Assembly (NCBI GenBank): GCA_964017125.1
Contig: OZ024915.1
Location: forward strand, 20,840,553-20,904,552
DNA from: Flabesymbios commensalis
Taxonomy: Eukaryota; Annelida; Polychaeta; Terebellida; Flabelligeridae
DNA: 64,000 bases
Reading direction: 5' to 3'
Under the pieces are notes generated by a model. The model was not told the origin of the DNA. It did no database searches and saw nothing but the letters and a program-made list of their open reading frames with translations. This document shows, piece by piece, positions 23,293 through 34,960 of this stretch; position 1 is the first letter of the stretch; each line of letters starts with the position of its first letter. Position numbers and translations under genes: made by a program.

Positions 23293-24483
23293 GGTGTTCT
23301 CCCTGGTGTCAGTGTGTCGCGGGGTGCTAGACCCCCCCCCCCCGCTCCCCCACCTCTCTCTGCTGCAGTCACCAGTGTTATCTTACCAATATAGCAATTA
23401 GGCCTTGGCTAAGATATTTATCTCCAAAAATATCAAATTTCGTATTATTAAAAATAGATTTTTGACCTTAGCGATTAAAGGCAATGCAAATTGATATAAT
23501 TTATACACTTTTGGCCTGAAATATGACCGAATAACAACTTTTATTGTAATGCCCGGTAGTTAAGTCAACCCTTTCATTACGACCATCTGACGTGAAAAAG
23601 GGACAAAGTATGGTGAAATATACATTTTTATTTAATATAATTGTCATTAATTTAACGTTCCTGGGTTATATCATCTTATTATAGTTTTATAACCAGACAT
23701 TTTGAGTGAATGCATGACGATTTCGTGTCCTAATGAGCGCCAGCCGACACAATCTTTTGAGCATTGACACACTCTGTCAAAACTCAAGCTTAGCTACTTT
23801 ATTACTTGTAAAGAATACACAGTGCCTGACTTATAGAAAGATTCACACAAAAAAAATAAAACTGGCCCGACATCATTTTATCTGTGTGCCACACTTTACG
23901 CAATGTCTTTGTTTTTGGCGCAACAAGTTGAATTTAGTGGGCCATAAGATTTTTCAAGATAAGTTCTAGGCCCTGGCTAAATAATCACAGATCGCCCGCT
24001 GAATTAACCATATAATATATATATAATATATTTTCTGTGGAATTAACTACCAAGTCATCACCAGTGAATCTTTTTAAATTTCAGTTCCCACTGTAAGACC
24101 CCTATCTTTCCAAGCAGGGAAAATATCATTTATATGGCGGTGTTTACCGTTGGTGGTGCCGACAATAAATGCCCATTACGGCCCACGCTGTCACATTGTG
24201 AGCTGTGTATCGCTGCATTAGCTTCATTAGTATTCAGCGTTATTTGAACAGAGCAATGTTCGCCATCCCATGATCCAAAACATATAGGCCTATTGCTTAC
24301 CAATACAATTTAAATGAATTATGGCAGAAAACGAACTACTGAAACCATATAGTTGAAATGTTGCTGATTCCAACGAAATATTGGACTGTCACCTGATAAA
24401 TCGGTGGAATGTCAGATTTAGTACCATTGCCAATATCTCGCAATATTGTTGGGGTAGGCCTATACCTGTTATGGTGTTATGGT

Positions 24484-24623
24484 AGGAGGTAACCTCGCCA
24501 CAAGTTAACCTCGCCACAGATAATCTCGCCACAGATTTGATAACCTCGCCACAGAAGGCTGAGTAGCCTCGCCACAGATTTGGTAACCTCGCCACAGGGG
24601 GCTAAGTAACCTCGCCACAACTT
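24484..24623. repeat. CTCGCCACA short tandem array, copy 1
   Basis: Seven occurrences of the word CTCGCCACA, mostly preceded by TAAC and spaced by 4-14 variable bases. The irregular spacing is kept in the copy at 43738-43875, so the array predates the large duplication. Confidence 0.8.
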
Positions 24624-24851
24624 CACCACACCTGTTATATCCGATTTATCAATGTATTTTCAAAGGTTAACCTCCACCTTGAACCTGGTGTAGATGTCTA
24701 TATCGACTTAGACTATGTGCCATTAAAAAGAACAGTAACAAATTAACAAAAAATGTACAAAATTAATATATGACGAATATTTATAGGCCTACAAATTTAT
24801 TTTGTACAGCAAATATTGTAGAAAATTTGTTCATGGTGACTAATATATTAA

Positions 24852-25221
24852 AGGGACTGGCCCAGGCTAATATCATAAAAAAATTGGTGATTTTATTTTG
24901 GCTTTTTAATATGAACATATGATGTAAACATGTCCATAGACTAGAACTGCAAAAGTTTTTAAATATTTCTGCTGCGTATTCACCAGAGCTTAAGCTAGAT
25001 ATAGAGACAAAATTCCCGTATTTCATATTTTTGACATGGTTGTCAAAAATTAGAAATCAGGAATTTCGTCTCTATATCTAGTCTAACTGGTGGATGCGCA
25101 GCAGAAAAATTAAAAACCTTCCGCAGTTCTAGTCTATGGACATGTTTACATCATATGGTCATATTAAGAAGCCAAAATAAAATCACCGATTTGTTGATGA
25201 TTTTAGCCAGGGCCAGTCCCT
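24852..25221. mobile_element. TTAA-flanked palindromic MITE (AGGGACTGGCCC family), copy 1
   Basis: The terminal repeats AGGGACTGGCCC / GGGCCAGTCCCT are bounded by TTAA at 24848-24851 and 25222-25225. The interior is an imperfect palindrome, with GACATGTTTACATCAT and ATCACCGAT words on both arms. TTAA target duplication suggests a piggyBac-type origin. There is no coding capacity. Confidence 0.8.
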
Positions 25222-25225
25222 TTAA

Positions 25226-25436
25226 CCCTTTCAAGCCTGACTTTACATTGTCGTCTCCATCAACTACAAGCCGCGAATAGCTGTCGCAATTCTCGACTCG
25301 TAGTGAATGAAGATGATTTGATGTGGTCTATAAATTAAAGAAAATTGCCATGTATTGGTAAACCAGTTTCATGGAAATTTCATGTGTTTTCAGGGTTGTA
25401 AAATGATGCTTTAATGCATCGTGAGGACTTAAAGGG
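25226..25436. mobile_element. TTAA-flanked MITE (CCCTTTCAAGCC family), copy 1
   Basis: It starts CCCTTTCAAGCC after TTAA (25222-25225, shared with the neighbouring MITE) and ends CTTAAAGGG before TCAA (a changed TTAA). The central hairpin is AAGCCGCGAATAGC / GCAATTCTCG. The family also occurs at 44480-44690, 53941-54183 and 60304-60548. Confidence 0.75.
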
Positions 25437-25959
25437 TCAACGAGGTAGTATGCGTGCTCCAATTTATGGCATAAAGATGTATTATGTTCCTCACCTCCTC
25501 CCCGAAAATTTAAAGGTTCCTTTTTATGTCAGTGGATATTCGACATTGTGACATGTATGATCAAAAATGTATCTTTTTGAAAAGGACAAACAGTTCTTTT
25601 GGAAAATAACATTAAATCAATTTCCTACAATATGGACCAATACTCCTTTTATGGTGATGAGTCAAAAATATTCGTTCAAATTACAATAATACACGTCGGA
25701 ATAACTGCTCTATATCCAAGAGCTTTGTACAAGTTTTACCTACCTCACCATACAAACAGATGTAGCTTGTAGTATGATTATAATCCGGACATCAGAACAT
25801 TGTAACATTTAATTTTACCACACCTTGTACTTTTGAGTTGACATAAAACAATAGTTATACACTATACAATTATTCATATCAATTTCCTTCTTTTATGGTC
25901 ATCGGCGGCCATCTTGGATTTAACACCATTCTACGATTTAAAATTTAATTTTGTTGAAA

Positions 25960-26700
25960 TTTTCCAGAGCATAACCCAGAAACCGCACATTTTGTTCAAT
26001 AGTAATGGTCTAGCCATCTGGTATGGTTTTCCAGATATTACACATATCATACAATCAACAATGGCCCCAAGACGATCATTTTTATTTCCATTGAGAATTT
26101 TTTTTCAGAGCATGTCCCTTTCTGATGCCGCACATTTTGTCTTCTAATTTGTCTAACTATACGCCCATATATTATGCATATTAAATTCAACAATGACCAC
26201 AAATACGTCATTTAAAATTTTATCGAGGTGAATTTTTTCAGGGCATATCCCCCTACCCCCTAAAATGCACATTTTATTCTATAGTCACCTGAAGCCGCAA
26301 TTTTTGTTCAATAGTAATAATCTAGCTATCTGACACAGTTTTCCAGTTATTACGCATATTAAAGTGAAAGCTGCCCACAGGTCTGCCATTTTGACCTTCA
26401 TAATTTTTCAGGACATATCACTCCCTGAAACCGCACATGTGTGAGGAGCGCGCAGCACGGGGCCCTGCGCGAAATTAACGTCGATACACTGGTCTCAATC
26501 TCGACGACGCCGTCATTAACGTGATCGCCTAGTCACATTAAGAAGGGAGAAACAAAGCTGCTTCTCTGAACACCCCACATGGGAGCAGCGGGGTTCGAGA
26601 CCGGGTAGCCTGCAGGCGCTCTAGCCATTGCGCCACGTCCCCTTCGATTTTGTCCAATAGTAATGCTCTAGCGATCTGGCACCATTTTCCAGTTATTACA
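25960..26700. repeat. Degenerate repeated module, copy 1
   Basis: The module ACCGCACATTTTGTTCAATA, then GTAATGGTCTAGC-ATCTGG, then TTTTCCAG-TATTACACAT, recurs at about 25977, 26288 and 26640. A SINE splits the last unit. The same module reappears at 45235, 45545 and 45900 (copy 2), and as the start of the other duplication at 53441 and 59798. Confidence 0.65.
26436..26643 (-). repeat. tRNA-derived SINE, copy 1
   Basis: The minus strand starts GGGGACGTGGCGCAATGG, with A-box word TGGCGCAATGG. The B-box-like word is GGTCTCGAACCCC (GGTTTCGAACCC in the sister copy at 45694-45898). It lacks a proper acceptor-stem pairing and continues into a non-tRNA body, so it is a SINE and not a tRNA gene. It is inserted within the degenerate module array. 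Confidence 0.7.
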
Positions 26701-27722
26701 CATACGGTATAACTTGTCTTGACACTCAGTTTGAACGGCCACCTCCACTCAACGGTCACCACTTGGAGTTCCAAATGCATTTTCTGCATAAATGACCTCC
26801 AATGACCGGCCACCCCCATAACGCGGCCACGGCCATTGATATTTTAGCAATAAGTCCATTTTTGACCTCCAATTACCGGCCACTATATATCAGTATATCG
26901 GCGGCCACTTTGTCGGTAAATATAAAAATATGTTTCTTTTTTTTTGGGGGGGGGGGGCGGGCGAAGAATTTGATTTCAACAATATTGCAACTTTAAATAA
27001 TATTTTTAGTGATTTTTTTATAATAATAATATAATAATAAAGACTTTATTTACCGAGGGTACAGGTATATACAACAACGTACAAAATCAATAAAAATTAA
27101 AAACATACATGCATGTATGTACCAACCCACTGAGCATAGCTCATCCGCCGTGGGGCCCTCATACATAAACATTAAAAAACATACATTGATATACATCTAT
27201 TTAAATAATATAATGATATCTAGATAACTCGTATCATCCATTTACTTATATAATATAAAACAGTAATAATAACATATATTTAAATTCGTGTACATGGTAA
27301 ATCTGACAATATATCTGGGAGAAACATATAATTTTACAAACATCTACATGAGAAGTCATCATTTGAAGTAAAACAATTTACATGATTGAAGTGTATATAT
27401 TGAAATAATTGACAAAAATAATATAAACATGGACATTTTTTTTTTTTTTCATATATATTGAGGTATATTTATATAACTCATAATAGTACTTAACCTCATA
27501 CTATTACTTGACTTATAAAATAATATCTAGTATTGAAATATATATATGTATATATATATATATACAGTATATACATTGTAAAAAAAAAAAAAAAAAAATG
27601 ACAACTACAAACACACATACATAAATTACATTTGGGAGTACAATTAAAGCACAATTGAAGACAACATATATTTACTTTCAAACACAATTATTACAAATCT
27701 GTTATTTATACTCTAACTATTT

Positions 27723-29310
27723 TTATTTCCGTTTTTTGTATTCGCGTACGAATTCTTTTAATGTTGTTGCTTTGCGTGCTTTGTCGGATAAAGAATTCCA
27801 TATTTTTGGACCATTAAACCTCAGGCTTTTGTGATGAGCTGCTGATACATGGAGCTTATTGCTTTTCTTTGATCTTAAAGAATGATTTGTGTTTGTGCAT
27901 GTTGCTTTAAATAAATTAGATATATAATCAGGGGTAAGGTTGTTTAGAGCTTTAAATACCATTGTGGCCTGTTTTTCCTGAACAATTTTATCAAAAGTTT
28001 CCCATTCAAGTTGATCGAATAGAGGACTAGATGGGGAATACTTATCTGCATCCAAAATAAGGCGCGCGGCTTGTTTTTGCAATTTTATTATTGAATATAT
28101 GTCGGTTTTGTTGCATTGTCCCCATATAGTGCAGCAATATTGTAGGTGTGGTTTTATATAGTAGTTATAATACAAAATACGCGTCTTTGTAGGTAAATAA
28201 TGTCTTATTTTCCTGAAAATAGACAGCTTGAAAGCAATTGTTTGTTTAACTTTTTTTACTTGACTATGCCACGTTAAGTTATTATCGATAACCACACCTA
28301 GGAGTTTTTCTTGTTTGGTATTTTTTATTTGTGTGCCGTTGATATTTATGTTGATGTCTATTTCATTTTCAGCTAAACGTGATTCTTTTGCTTTTGATAG
28401 AATTAACATGGCTTTGGTTTTTTCAAAGCTTAAAGCCATGCCATTTTCATAGCACCAGTTGTTCGTACTTACTGCTTCATTAGATAAATGTTCCTTGACA
28501 AATTGTATTGTTGAATCATCTGCAAATAATGATGTTTTACCAGATGCATTTTCTAATGGAAGGTCGTTAATATAAATTAAGAAAAGTAAGGGACCCAATA
28601 TAGAGCCTTGTGGAACGCCATATGTGTTGCATATTTCGCTTGAATATGTCGCATTAATTTTAACAGACTGTTTTCTATCAGAAAGGTGGGATTGAAACCA
28701 AAAAAGGGATTGTTCACCGAGTTGATATAATTTTAGTTTTTTAAGTAGAATAGTGTGATCTACTAGATCGAAAGCTTTGCATAAATCTAGAAAAAGAACT
28801 CCGCAATATTCATTGTTGTACATGACACTAAGCCAATTATCAGTCATTTCAGTGAGTGCTGTTTCACAAGAATGTTTGGTCCGAAAACCTGATTGTCGAG
28901 GGGATAAAAGATTATTCACCAGAAAAAATTCGTACAATGAGTTGTGTACATGTTTTTCAAGAACTTTAGACAAAAGGGGCAAAATAGATATAGGTCTGTA
29001 GTTTTCTGGGTCGTCGGTTGAGTTTCTCTTGTGAAGTGGTGTAACTCTTGCCTTTTTCCAGATCGACGGAAAACAGCTGTTACGGATACTGTGATTACAA
29101 ATGTCTGTTAATTGTTTCGTAATTACTGGGGCTGATATTTTAATAATCTTTGATGATATATTATCGATTCCTGTCGCTTTATTATTATCAAGGCTGGTCA
29201 AAAATTTATAAACAAAATCCTCTGTTATGTATGGTATATTAAAAATATTTCCTTTTGGTAGTTTCGTTGAAATAAAAGCTTCCAGTTTCTTCAGATTTGG
29301 TGATAGACTT
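27723..29310 (-). pseudogene. LINE ORF2, reverse transcriptase half
   Basis: From TTSLDNNKATG-type sequence the frame runs to a stop at 27723, at least 492 codons. Motifs in order: NKATGIDNIS; YRPISILP; QSGFRTKHS; FLDLCKAFD, with the first catalytic Asp; GVPQGSILGPLLF; LFADDS with the catalytic Asp pair (normally FADDT); then a C-terminal region with RILYYNYYIKPHLQYC and NSLSDKARKATTLKEF as in CR1/Jockey-group LINEs. It is in a -1 frame relative to the endonuclease half. The two frames meet at a short A run near 29310 (GAAAAAGTC on the minus strand), where a single-base slip would separate one original ORF2. All catalytic motifs are present. No in-frame ATG is needed if it is the C-terminal half of ORF2. 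Confidence 0.85.
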
Positions 29311-30811
29311 TTTCTTTATTTAGATATTTTTCAGACACACTTGTAAAGTACTTGTTAAAAGTATTTGCTATATCAGCATCATCTGTAAATGTTTTGTTTT
29401 CATAAGTTATTGTTTTAATGTTGTTGGAAAAGTTTGATTTGTTGCTAAGTTCATTAAATACCTTAGACAATTTTTTCGGGTCGTTTTTGTAGAGTTGAAT
29501 TGATTCCGAATAATATTCTTTCTTTGCATCTCGTATCAACTTTGTGACTTCATTTCTCCAATACTTATAATTGTGTTCATCTTTGTTTTTCTTTGCATTT
29601 TCTCGCTTGTTAATAGCTAGTAAGATGTTATTTGTTATCCACTCTGGTTGTTTTGGTCGTTTTATACGTTTGGTGACCAGTGGTAAATGTTTGTCTATTA
29701 TTTTAGTAAAAGTAGAAATAAAACTTTGAAGATATTGATCTATTGAAATGTTTTCAGCACCGATAGTTAACCAGGGTGCGTTTTGTAAGTCCGACAAAAA
29801 TGTTGCAGAATTGAAGTTATTGTATTTTCGATACGCTATGATTTTATGGCGACCATCATTTTTGCTATAATCAATATTCGTCATTTTAAAAACAGCAAAT
29901 ACAGGGAAATGATCACTAATACTATACTTAATAGGAGAGCTGTATAAAACGGGGAGATCATCAGAGACGTAAATGTGGTCTATAAGAGTTTCACTGGTGT
30001 TTGTTACTCTCGTGGGCTCTTTAATTATCTGGTTTAACTGTATATTGGTTGTAAGGCTGATCCAAGATTCTTGAAGTTTATCTTTTTTGTCCGACATGAT
30101 ATCAATGTTAATATCTCCCATTAATATCGTTGGTTTATTTTCGGAATAAATTTTATACATAGATTCCTCCATATTAGATAACCAATGTTGTATAGAATCA
30201 CTATCATTATTTGGTGGGCGATAGACTGAAGTCAGTAAAATAGATCTATTTGAATATTTGATTTTAATACATATAGTTTCAATAGGTCCTTCTAAGTCCT
30301 CTCTACGTTTGTATGAAATGCCTTCGCGGACATACATTATTAAACCACCTCCTTTTTTGTTTAACCTATCTTTCCTAACAAACGTGTAGCCATCAATACA
30401 GAGATATGAATCATTAATTGTTTCCGTTAAGAATGTCTCACTAAGACAATATACATCAAGTGATGGACAATCGTTAACTAAAAATAATTTTAATTGATCA
30501 AGTTTGTTTATCAATCTATTTATATTGTGACAAGCCACTCGTAAGCCTTTTTTGAAATATGGAAAAAAAAATTTTGAGCTAACTAAAACACTGGGTATTT
30601 TGTGATGATCTTTATCACAAGTTATTGAAATTGAGTCGCAATTCGCTACTCGTTGAATAGTAGATGAAGTACGATTATCAAAAGAATGATTAATGTCTGC
30701 AATTGTACTAGAAATTGTACTCACATGTGTCGGCTGCTTATATTGCGGTAAAAATCCAAGCTTTCACATTGAATACGCCTGGCAAGCTTTCCTTTACCAG
30801 AGTCATAGGGT
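29291..30811 (-). pseudogene. LINE ORF2, endonuclease half
   Basis: The open frame from about 30760 to 29291 shows the EEP endonuclease motifs: ACHNINRL (N of the first motif), CLSETFL (catalytic Glu), GGGLIMYV, SVYRPPN, MGDINIDIM (Asp/Asn), TLIDHIYVS and SDHFPVF (terminal Asp-His). The segment after SDHFPVF (residues about 285-477) is the usual linker to reverse transcriptase, rich in Lys and Asn. It ends with a stop after KEKVYHQI, where the reading frame passes to the -1 frame of the RT half. At its 5' side (30760-30811) another frame gives SGKGKLARRI, the tail of the ORF1 esterase domain, just outside the nested transposon. Confidence 0.85.
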
Positions 30812-31640
30812 TCCCCCGAAACGGCGAATAGTAACAAATAGTAACACAAATATCGAATAGTAACGAAAAGGACCAGAAAACGGCAAGGTATCGCTTTTTT
30901 TTAAATTTCATCATGTATAATATGCCCTACTGTTAATACATCTGAATTTTTGAAACCAAATAAATATTTAAACAATGTTTAAATCGTGTTTTATTGTCGC
31001 TTAATGGGCGCTATACAGTGTAATGTATTATCAATGGGGCTTTATGTAAACGGCGAATAGTAAAGAATAACACCAGAAAACGGCATAATATCACGTTTTT
31101 ATTTATTGTCACATACGTAGTATACCTTAATGCTTGTATAGATGGATTTTGAAAAATAAATAAAGATTTTAACAGTGCCCAAATCGTGTTTTATTGTCAG
31201 TCAATGGGCGCTATACAGTGCAATGTATTATCAGTAGGATTCCGTACAAACGGCGAATAGCAAATAATACCACTGGAAAACGGTATAATAGCACGTTATT
31301 ATTTATTGTAACCTGTTTAGTCTTCCTTAATCCTTGTATATGTGGGATTAGAAAACGAAATAAAGCTTTAGCCGTGCTTAAATCGTGTTTTACTGTCAGT
31401 CAATGGGCGCTATACAATGCAATGTGTTATCAATAGGATTCCGTACAAACGTCGAATAGTAAAGAATAACACTGGAAAACGGAGAAAGAGCACGTTATTA
31501 TTTTTTGTTAACTGTTCAGTATTCCTTGATCCTTGTATATATGTGGAGTTTGAAAACTAAATAAATATATTAACACACCCTACATCGTGTTTTATTGTGT
31601 TTTACACATTTATATTTGACCCATGGCGCTTTAAAGGCAA
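30812..31640 (+). repeat. Left terminal inverted repeat, ~200-bp tandem units
   Basis: Unit starts AAACGGCGAATAG-type at about 30819, 31048, 31248 and 31447. Each has CAGAAAACGG- or GGAAAACGG-, then a CACGTT-ATTTATTGT segment, AAATCGTGTTTTATTGTC and TGGGCGCTATACA. The repeat number and spacing are mirrored on the right end. Confidence 0.85.
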
Positions 31641-32117
31641 TGAGTTATCAATTAAGTCATTTATCAATTTACCTACTTTATTTATTATATTTATTTTTGG
31701 CAATTAGCGCTATAGGGCCTACATTCGAATGTAGGCATATTATCAATCTACATAGAAAATTTTCACAAACTGTAGAACAGTAGGCCTATAACAGGTCGAG
31801 TATCTATTTCAAAATAAAAAACAACAAACAACACAAGCATGATAACCAAGATATATTTATTATGCAGTGGGCAAATGACATATTAAACCACATATATATA
31901 AAAATACATCATCATCATGAAAGCCAAGATTATATATGCGTCAGGTTATGATAGTGAAATATATACAATGTCAATAACACCGAAGTGTAGCAGTCTATAT
32001 AGCTTACACTTCGAAGTGTAGGCCTAGCACTTCATGAAATTATATATAAAAATGTACAAGTATATACACAAATATTCAACACCGTAGTGTAGCAGTCCAT
32101 GTGCTGATATCAAATGT
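31641..32117. other. Transposon interior, 3' flank of the transposase
   Basis: AT-rich. ACACCG-AGTGTAGCAGTC occurs twice (about 31978 and 32081). It probably holds the transposase 3' end and polyadenylation region (several AATAAA-like words on the minus strand). Confidence 0.4.
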
Positions 32118-33761
32118 TTATTGTAGCTTGATTCGTTTGATTGTTGTAGTCCTTGCATTACGACATCTCTTAAGTTGGTTGATTTTCTTACCACCAGCCG
32201 CTGACTCCCTGACAACTAGTTGGCCATCAGTTGACTCGACATCTCTTTGATGCCGAGCCTTTGTTGTTGTCAGGAATCTTGCCATGTGGCGGCTGCGGCT
32301 GGTGGCATCTTTCCTTTCCCACACACAGGGTGGAATTTTGAAGTTCAGGTATTGTTCTGTCAATGTATATGTCCCGCTGTTGATGAATGATCTTGTTGTT
32401 TCGAGGTATTGTGTTGTGATTTCTGTGTGAATAAGATTAATGAGGTCTGCAAGTGGTTTGGATTGCCAGTTATTGTTTAATTTTAGGATGTGATTCATTG
32501 ATTCTGAATTGTTGTTAGTCCATTTCGGATTTATTGTGGGATGTTGATTGTATGTGCGCATGTTGTCTTTGAGCTTTGGTGTGATGAAAGTGTTAAAGTA
32601 TGTAAGGGAAGTGGGCGCGTGTTGTTCTACTAAAGCTAAGGTTCTGTCTCTGCGAATTTCAAAAATTATGTCATCTGTGGCACCTGCCATGCTGTTTTCC
32701 CCGTAAATTGAATTCGTTATTTCTAGCCTAACATCTGATGTGACCCCTACCTTGTCAGTGAGATAATTTATGGTGTTGCTTTTTAGATGTCTTACACATG
32801 ATAATAAGTGGCTGTCTGGGAATGAGTGTTTAATTGCTTTCGTTAGGGCGCGTTCCTCATCTGATCCGAATATTGGAGACGACGGGGCGTCTATGAGCTC
32901 CCGTTTGAGTGTTTCAAAAAATCTAGAAAAAGTCGAAAAGTCAGAATTGCCGTGTATGAGATTTGGACCTAAGAATAGAGGGTGTGTGTTTGTGGACTGT
33001 CTGAGTAGAGCGATGTTCTTGAAAGTGGTGACTGTGACATGTAACTGTGATAAATTATATGTTTTGTCAACACCTAAAACTGTGGTTTCAGCTGTGTTAT
33101 CAGATGCACAGAATCGTTTTACATCTTTAATTTGTTCGTCTGTATATAGAATAATGCTGGGGACATGATCTTTGGAGTAAATGACATCGCGTACTAAAGG
33201 GTGAGTGTGAACGATATTGTTGATGTGTTGAAAATGATCGGCAATGTTCTTTTGATGAGTGTGTGGTAATTTATCTTTTTTCTTGTCATAGTATTTTTTG
33301 TCTGACACTTGTTTTAAATTTCTAGGTCTATTTGCTTCGGAGTCCCCTGCCGCACTAAGCTTATTAAATGTTTCGCGTGGAGTTGAAGTTTTAACATGTT
33401 TGCCTATGGCGCTTAAAACTGATGACTTGGTTCTATTGTAGCTACGTGCGTTTGGATTTCTGCTGTTGCCATGCGACATGACGCCGGGAAATTTGCCTAC
33501 ATACTCATAAACAGCTATATCTAAGGTGTTATTAAAAGATTGGGACAAAGTGTCATCTGTGCTGGCAATCCATGTGATCCTACGTTTATAGGTGGTGTCT
33601 GCTTTTAAATTAGAGTAATTTCTATAAACCTCCAGTACACTATTGGGATCTGGCTGGGGTTCCATCACAGTAAATACTTTTTTGCGTTTCACCATTGATT
33701 CAGTACAATATTTACCTTCCCTACTTACAATAAGCGTTAATTTTTTGTTCTGCCCTGTCAT
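32118..33761 (-). CDS. MULE-type DDE transposase
   Basis: 547 codons from an ATG at 33761. The frame is open further upstream, to a stop near 33857, and that extra part (RRKQGQKSEFLDDCGAW) also looks coding, so translation probably starts earlier. The catalytic triad is readable: D232 in VLGVDKTYNL, D301 in FGSDEERALTKAI, with the MULE-typical C-x2-H (C322, H325 in LSCVRHL) after it, and E420 in NNNSESMNHIL. HPLFLGPNLIH lies between the first two. The C-terminus is basic (KRCRNARTTTIKRIKLQ), suiting DNA contact. It should cut and join the ends of the surrounding element in the nucleus. The neighbouring upstream frame (33841-34599) is in another frame, suggesting one frameshift or an unrecognised splice. 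The family call is from motifs only. Confidence 0.8.
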   Translation of the reverse strand: MTGQNKKLTLIVSREGKYCTESMVKRKKVFTVMEPQPDPNSVLEVYRNYSNLKADTTYKRRITWIASTDDTLSQSFNNTLDIAVYEYVGKFPGVMSHGNSRNPNARSYNRTKSSVLSAIGKHVKTSTPRETFNKLSAAGDSEANRPRNLKQVSDKKYYDKKKDKLPHTHQKNIADHFQHINNIVHTHPLVRDVIYSKDHVPSIILYTDEQIKDVKRFCASDNTAETTVLGVDKTYNLSQLHVTVTTFKNIALLRQSTNTHPLFLGPNLIHGNSDFSTFSRFFETLKRELIDAPSSPIFGSDEERALTKAIKHSFPDSHLLSCVRHLKSNTINYLTDKVGVTSDVRLEITNSIYGENSMAGATDDIIFEIRRDRTLALVEQHAPTSLTYFNTFITPKLKDNMRTYNQHPTINPKWTNNNSESMNHILKLNNNWQSKPLADLINLIHTEITTQYLETTRSFINSGTYTLTEQYLNFKIPPCVWERKDATSRSRHMARFLTTTKARHQRDVESTDGQLVVRESAAGGKKINQLKRCRNARTTTIKRIKLQ

Positions 33762-33840
33762 ATAAATGGCTTTAGTAGTGGGCCCCCCGCTAACCCATGC
33801 CCCGCAATCATCAAGAAACTCACTCTTTTGACCCTGTTTC

Positions 33841-34599
33841 CTACGTTGAACTGTTATCTACCAAAAAGAAAACATCTTCTTTTTTACCTAACGGGACTGA
33901 CTGGTGGATGGTGCTATCACTTAAATTTGACAAGACAGATAATGTTTGCCTAATTTCTAATCTCTTCCCCCCAGCCAAATTTTGCCCGCCCTGTGCGTCT
34001 TCTGACAAATCAGTTGTGTTCTGGGATGTGTTTATCGATGTGGAGTTGTCAGTCTCTGTGTTGGCGGGAGAGTTTAGTGTTGTGTTTGCTGGATGTGCTG
34101 ATTCGTTTTCCATGGTAATCCTATCTGATGTATTGGCCTTTGCAGATAAATTAAGTTCGTGTATTGAGGCATCAGCGTCATCAGTGCTGGTGCGCAGGCC
34201 ATCATCTGTTAGAGTTGAAGCGGTTGCAGTGCTGCAGACAGGCTGCGCTATTTTAATTCGTCTCTTTTTTTGTGATGTGCACTTCAAAGGAGATGTAATA
34301 GGGGAAGGCATAAACGTTGTTTCGTTTTTTGCAGGCGTTGAAGTGACTGGTAGGGGAGGAAATTGAGTATCGTAGTCTGGCTGTGTGTGTGTTATGTAAC
34401 TGACAGAGCTGGAAATAGAGTCTGATAGATTCACAGTGTCGTGTGTACGTGTACTATGTAAGATCACAAAATGGTTTGGTTTGAATGTCTTAAAGTCTGT
34501 AGGAGCGTATGTGAGTGTCCACATCAGGATCATGGCAGCGGTGGCGACCTTGCGCACTCCACGACCACAAATCTGTCTGGAGAATGGTCCAGAGAGCAA
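33841..34599 (-). pseudogene. Low-complexity N-terminal frame of the MULE protein
   Basis: An open frame of about 250 codons ends at a stop overlapping the upstream open part of the transposase. It is Ser/Thr/Asn/Asp-rich with a basic patch (SQKKRRIKIA, possibly a nuclear localisation signal) and ends KKEDVFFLVDNSST. That ending sits where the transposase family normally continues into a Lys/Arg-rich and DDCGAW segment, which here lies in another frame. I infer one frameshift near 33845. The true 5' end is unclear. A CTACAACAG acceptor candidate at about 34601 does not keep phase with the PHD exon. Confidence 0.55.
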
Positions 34600-34896
34600 T
34601 CCTGTTGTAGATGCAGGTGGGCAATATGATTGCAGTGCAATCCAATTCTGGGGTGGCCACTTAACTTAGCAGAACTTCGTACCAGAGCAAATTAAAATCA
34701 TGCTAAATTGTCGGCCGCTCTCGTCTCATATAACGCGTAATTTATAACATATCGACCAGTAACATATTAACATCATTCAAAATTATAGGCCGGTCTCGTC
34801 TCATATAACGCGTAATATATAACATATCTGACACATTTAACATATATACATAACATCCCATAACATATGTTACATATGTAACACATTTAACATATA

Positions 34897-34960
<64 letters not shown>

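Larger units (their letters stand above)
22080..26926. repeat. 4.85 kb tandem duplication, copy 1
   Basis: The segment from the G-run at about 22090 to about 26926 is repeated in the same order and orientation from 26927 on, resuming at 41443 and ending at about 46186. Differences are scattered single changes and short indels, for example a missing GGAACAACACT near 42537 and an extra run in 23331-23351. It holds several small repeats and no gene. Its equivalent of the LINE target (about 22162-22172, GATTTTTTTAC) is intact, which makes it an empty-site control. Confidence 0.85.

Noticed and set aside
26538-26643. Possible tRNA gene on the minus strand
   Set aside because: The A and B boxes are present, but the acceptor stem does not close and the sequence runs on into a SINE body; it is also duplicated with its flanks at 45694-45898.
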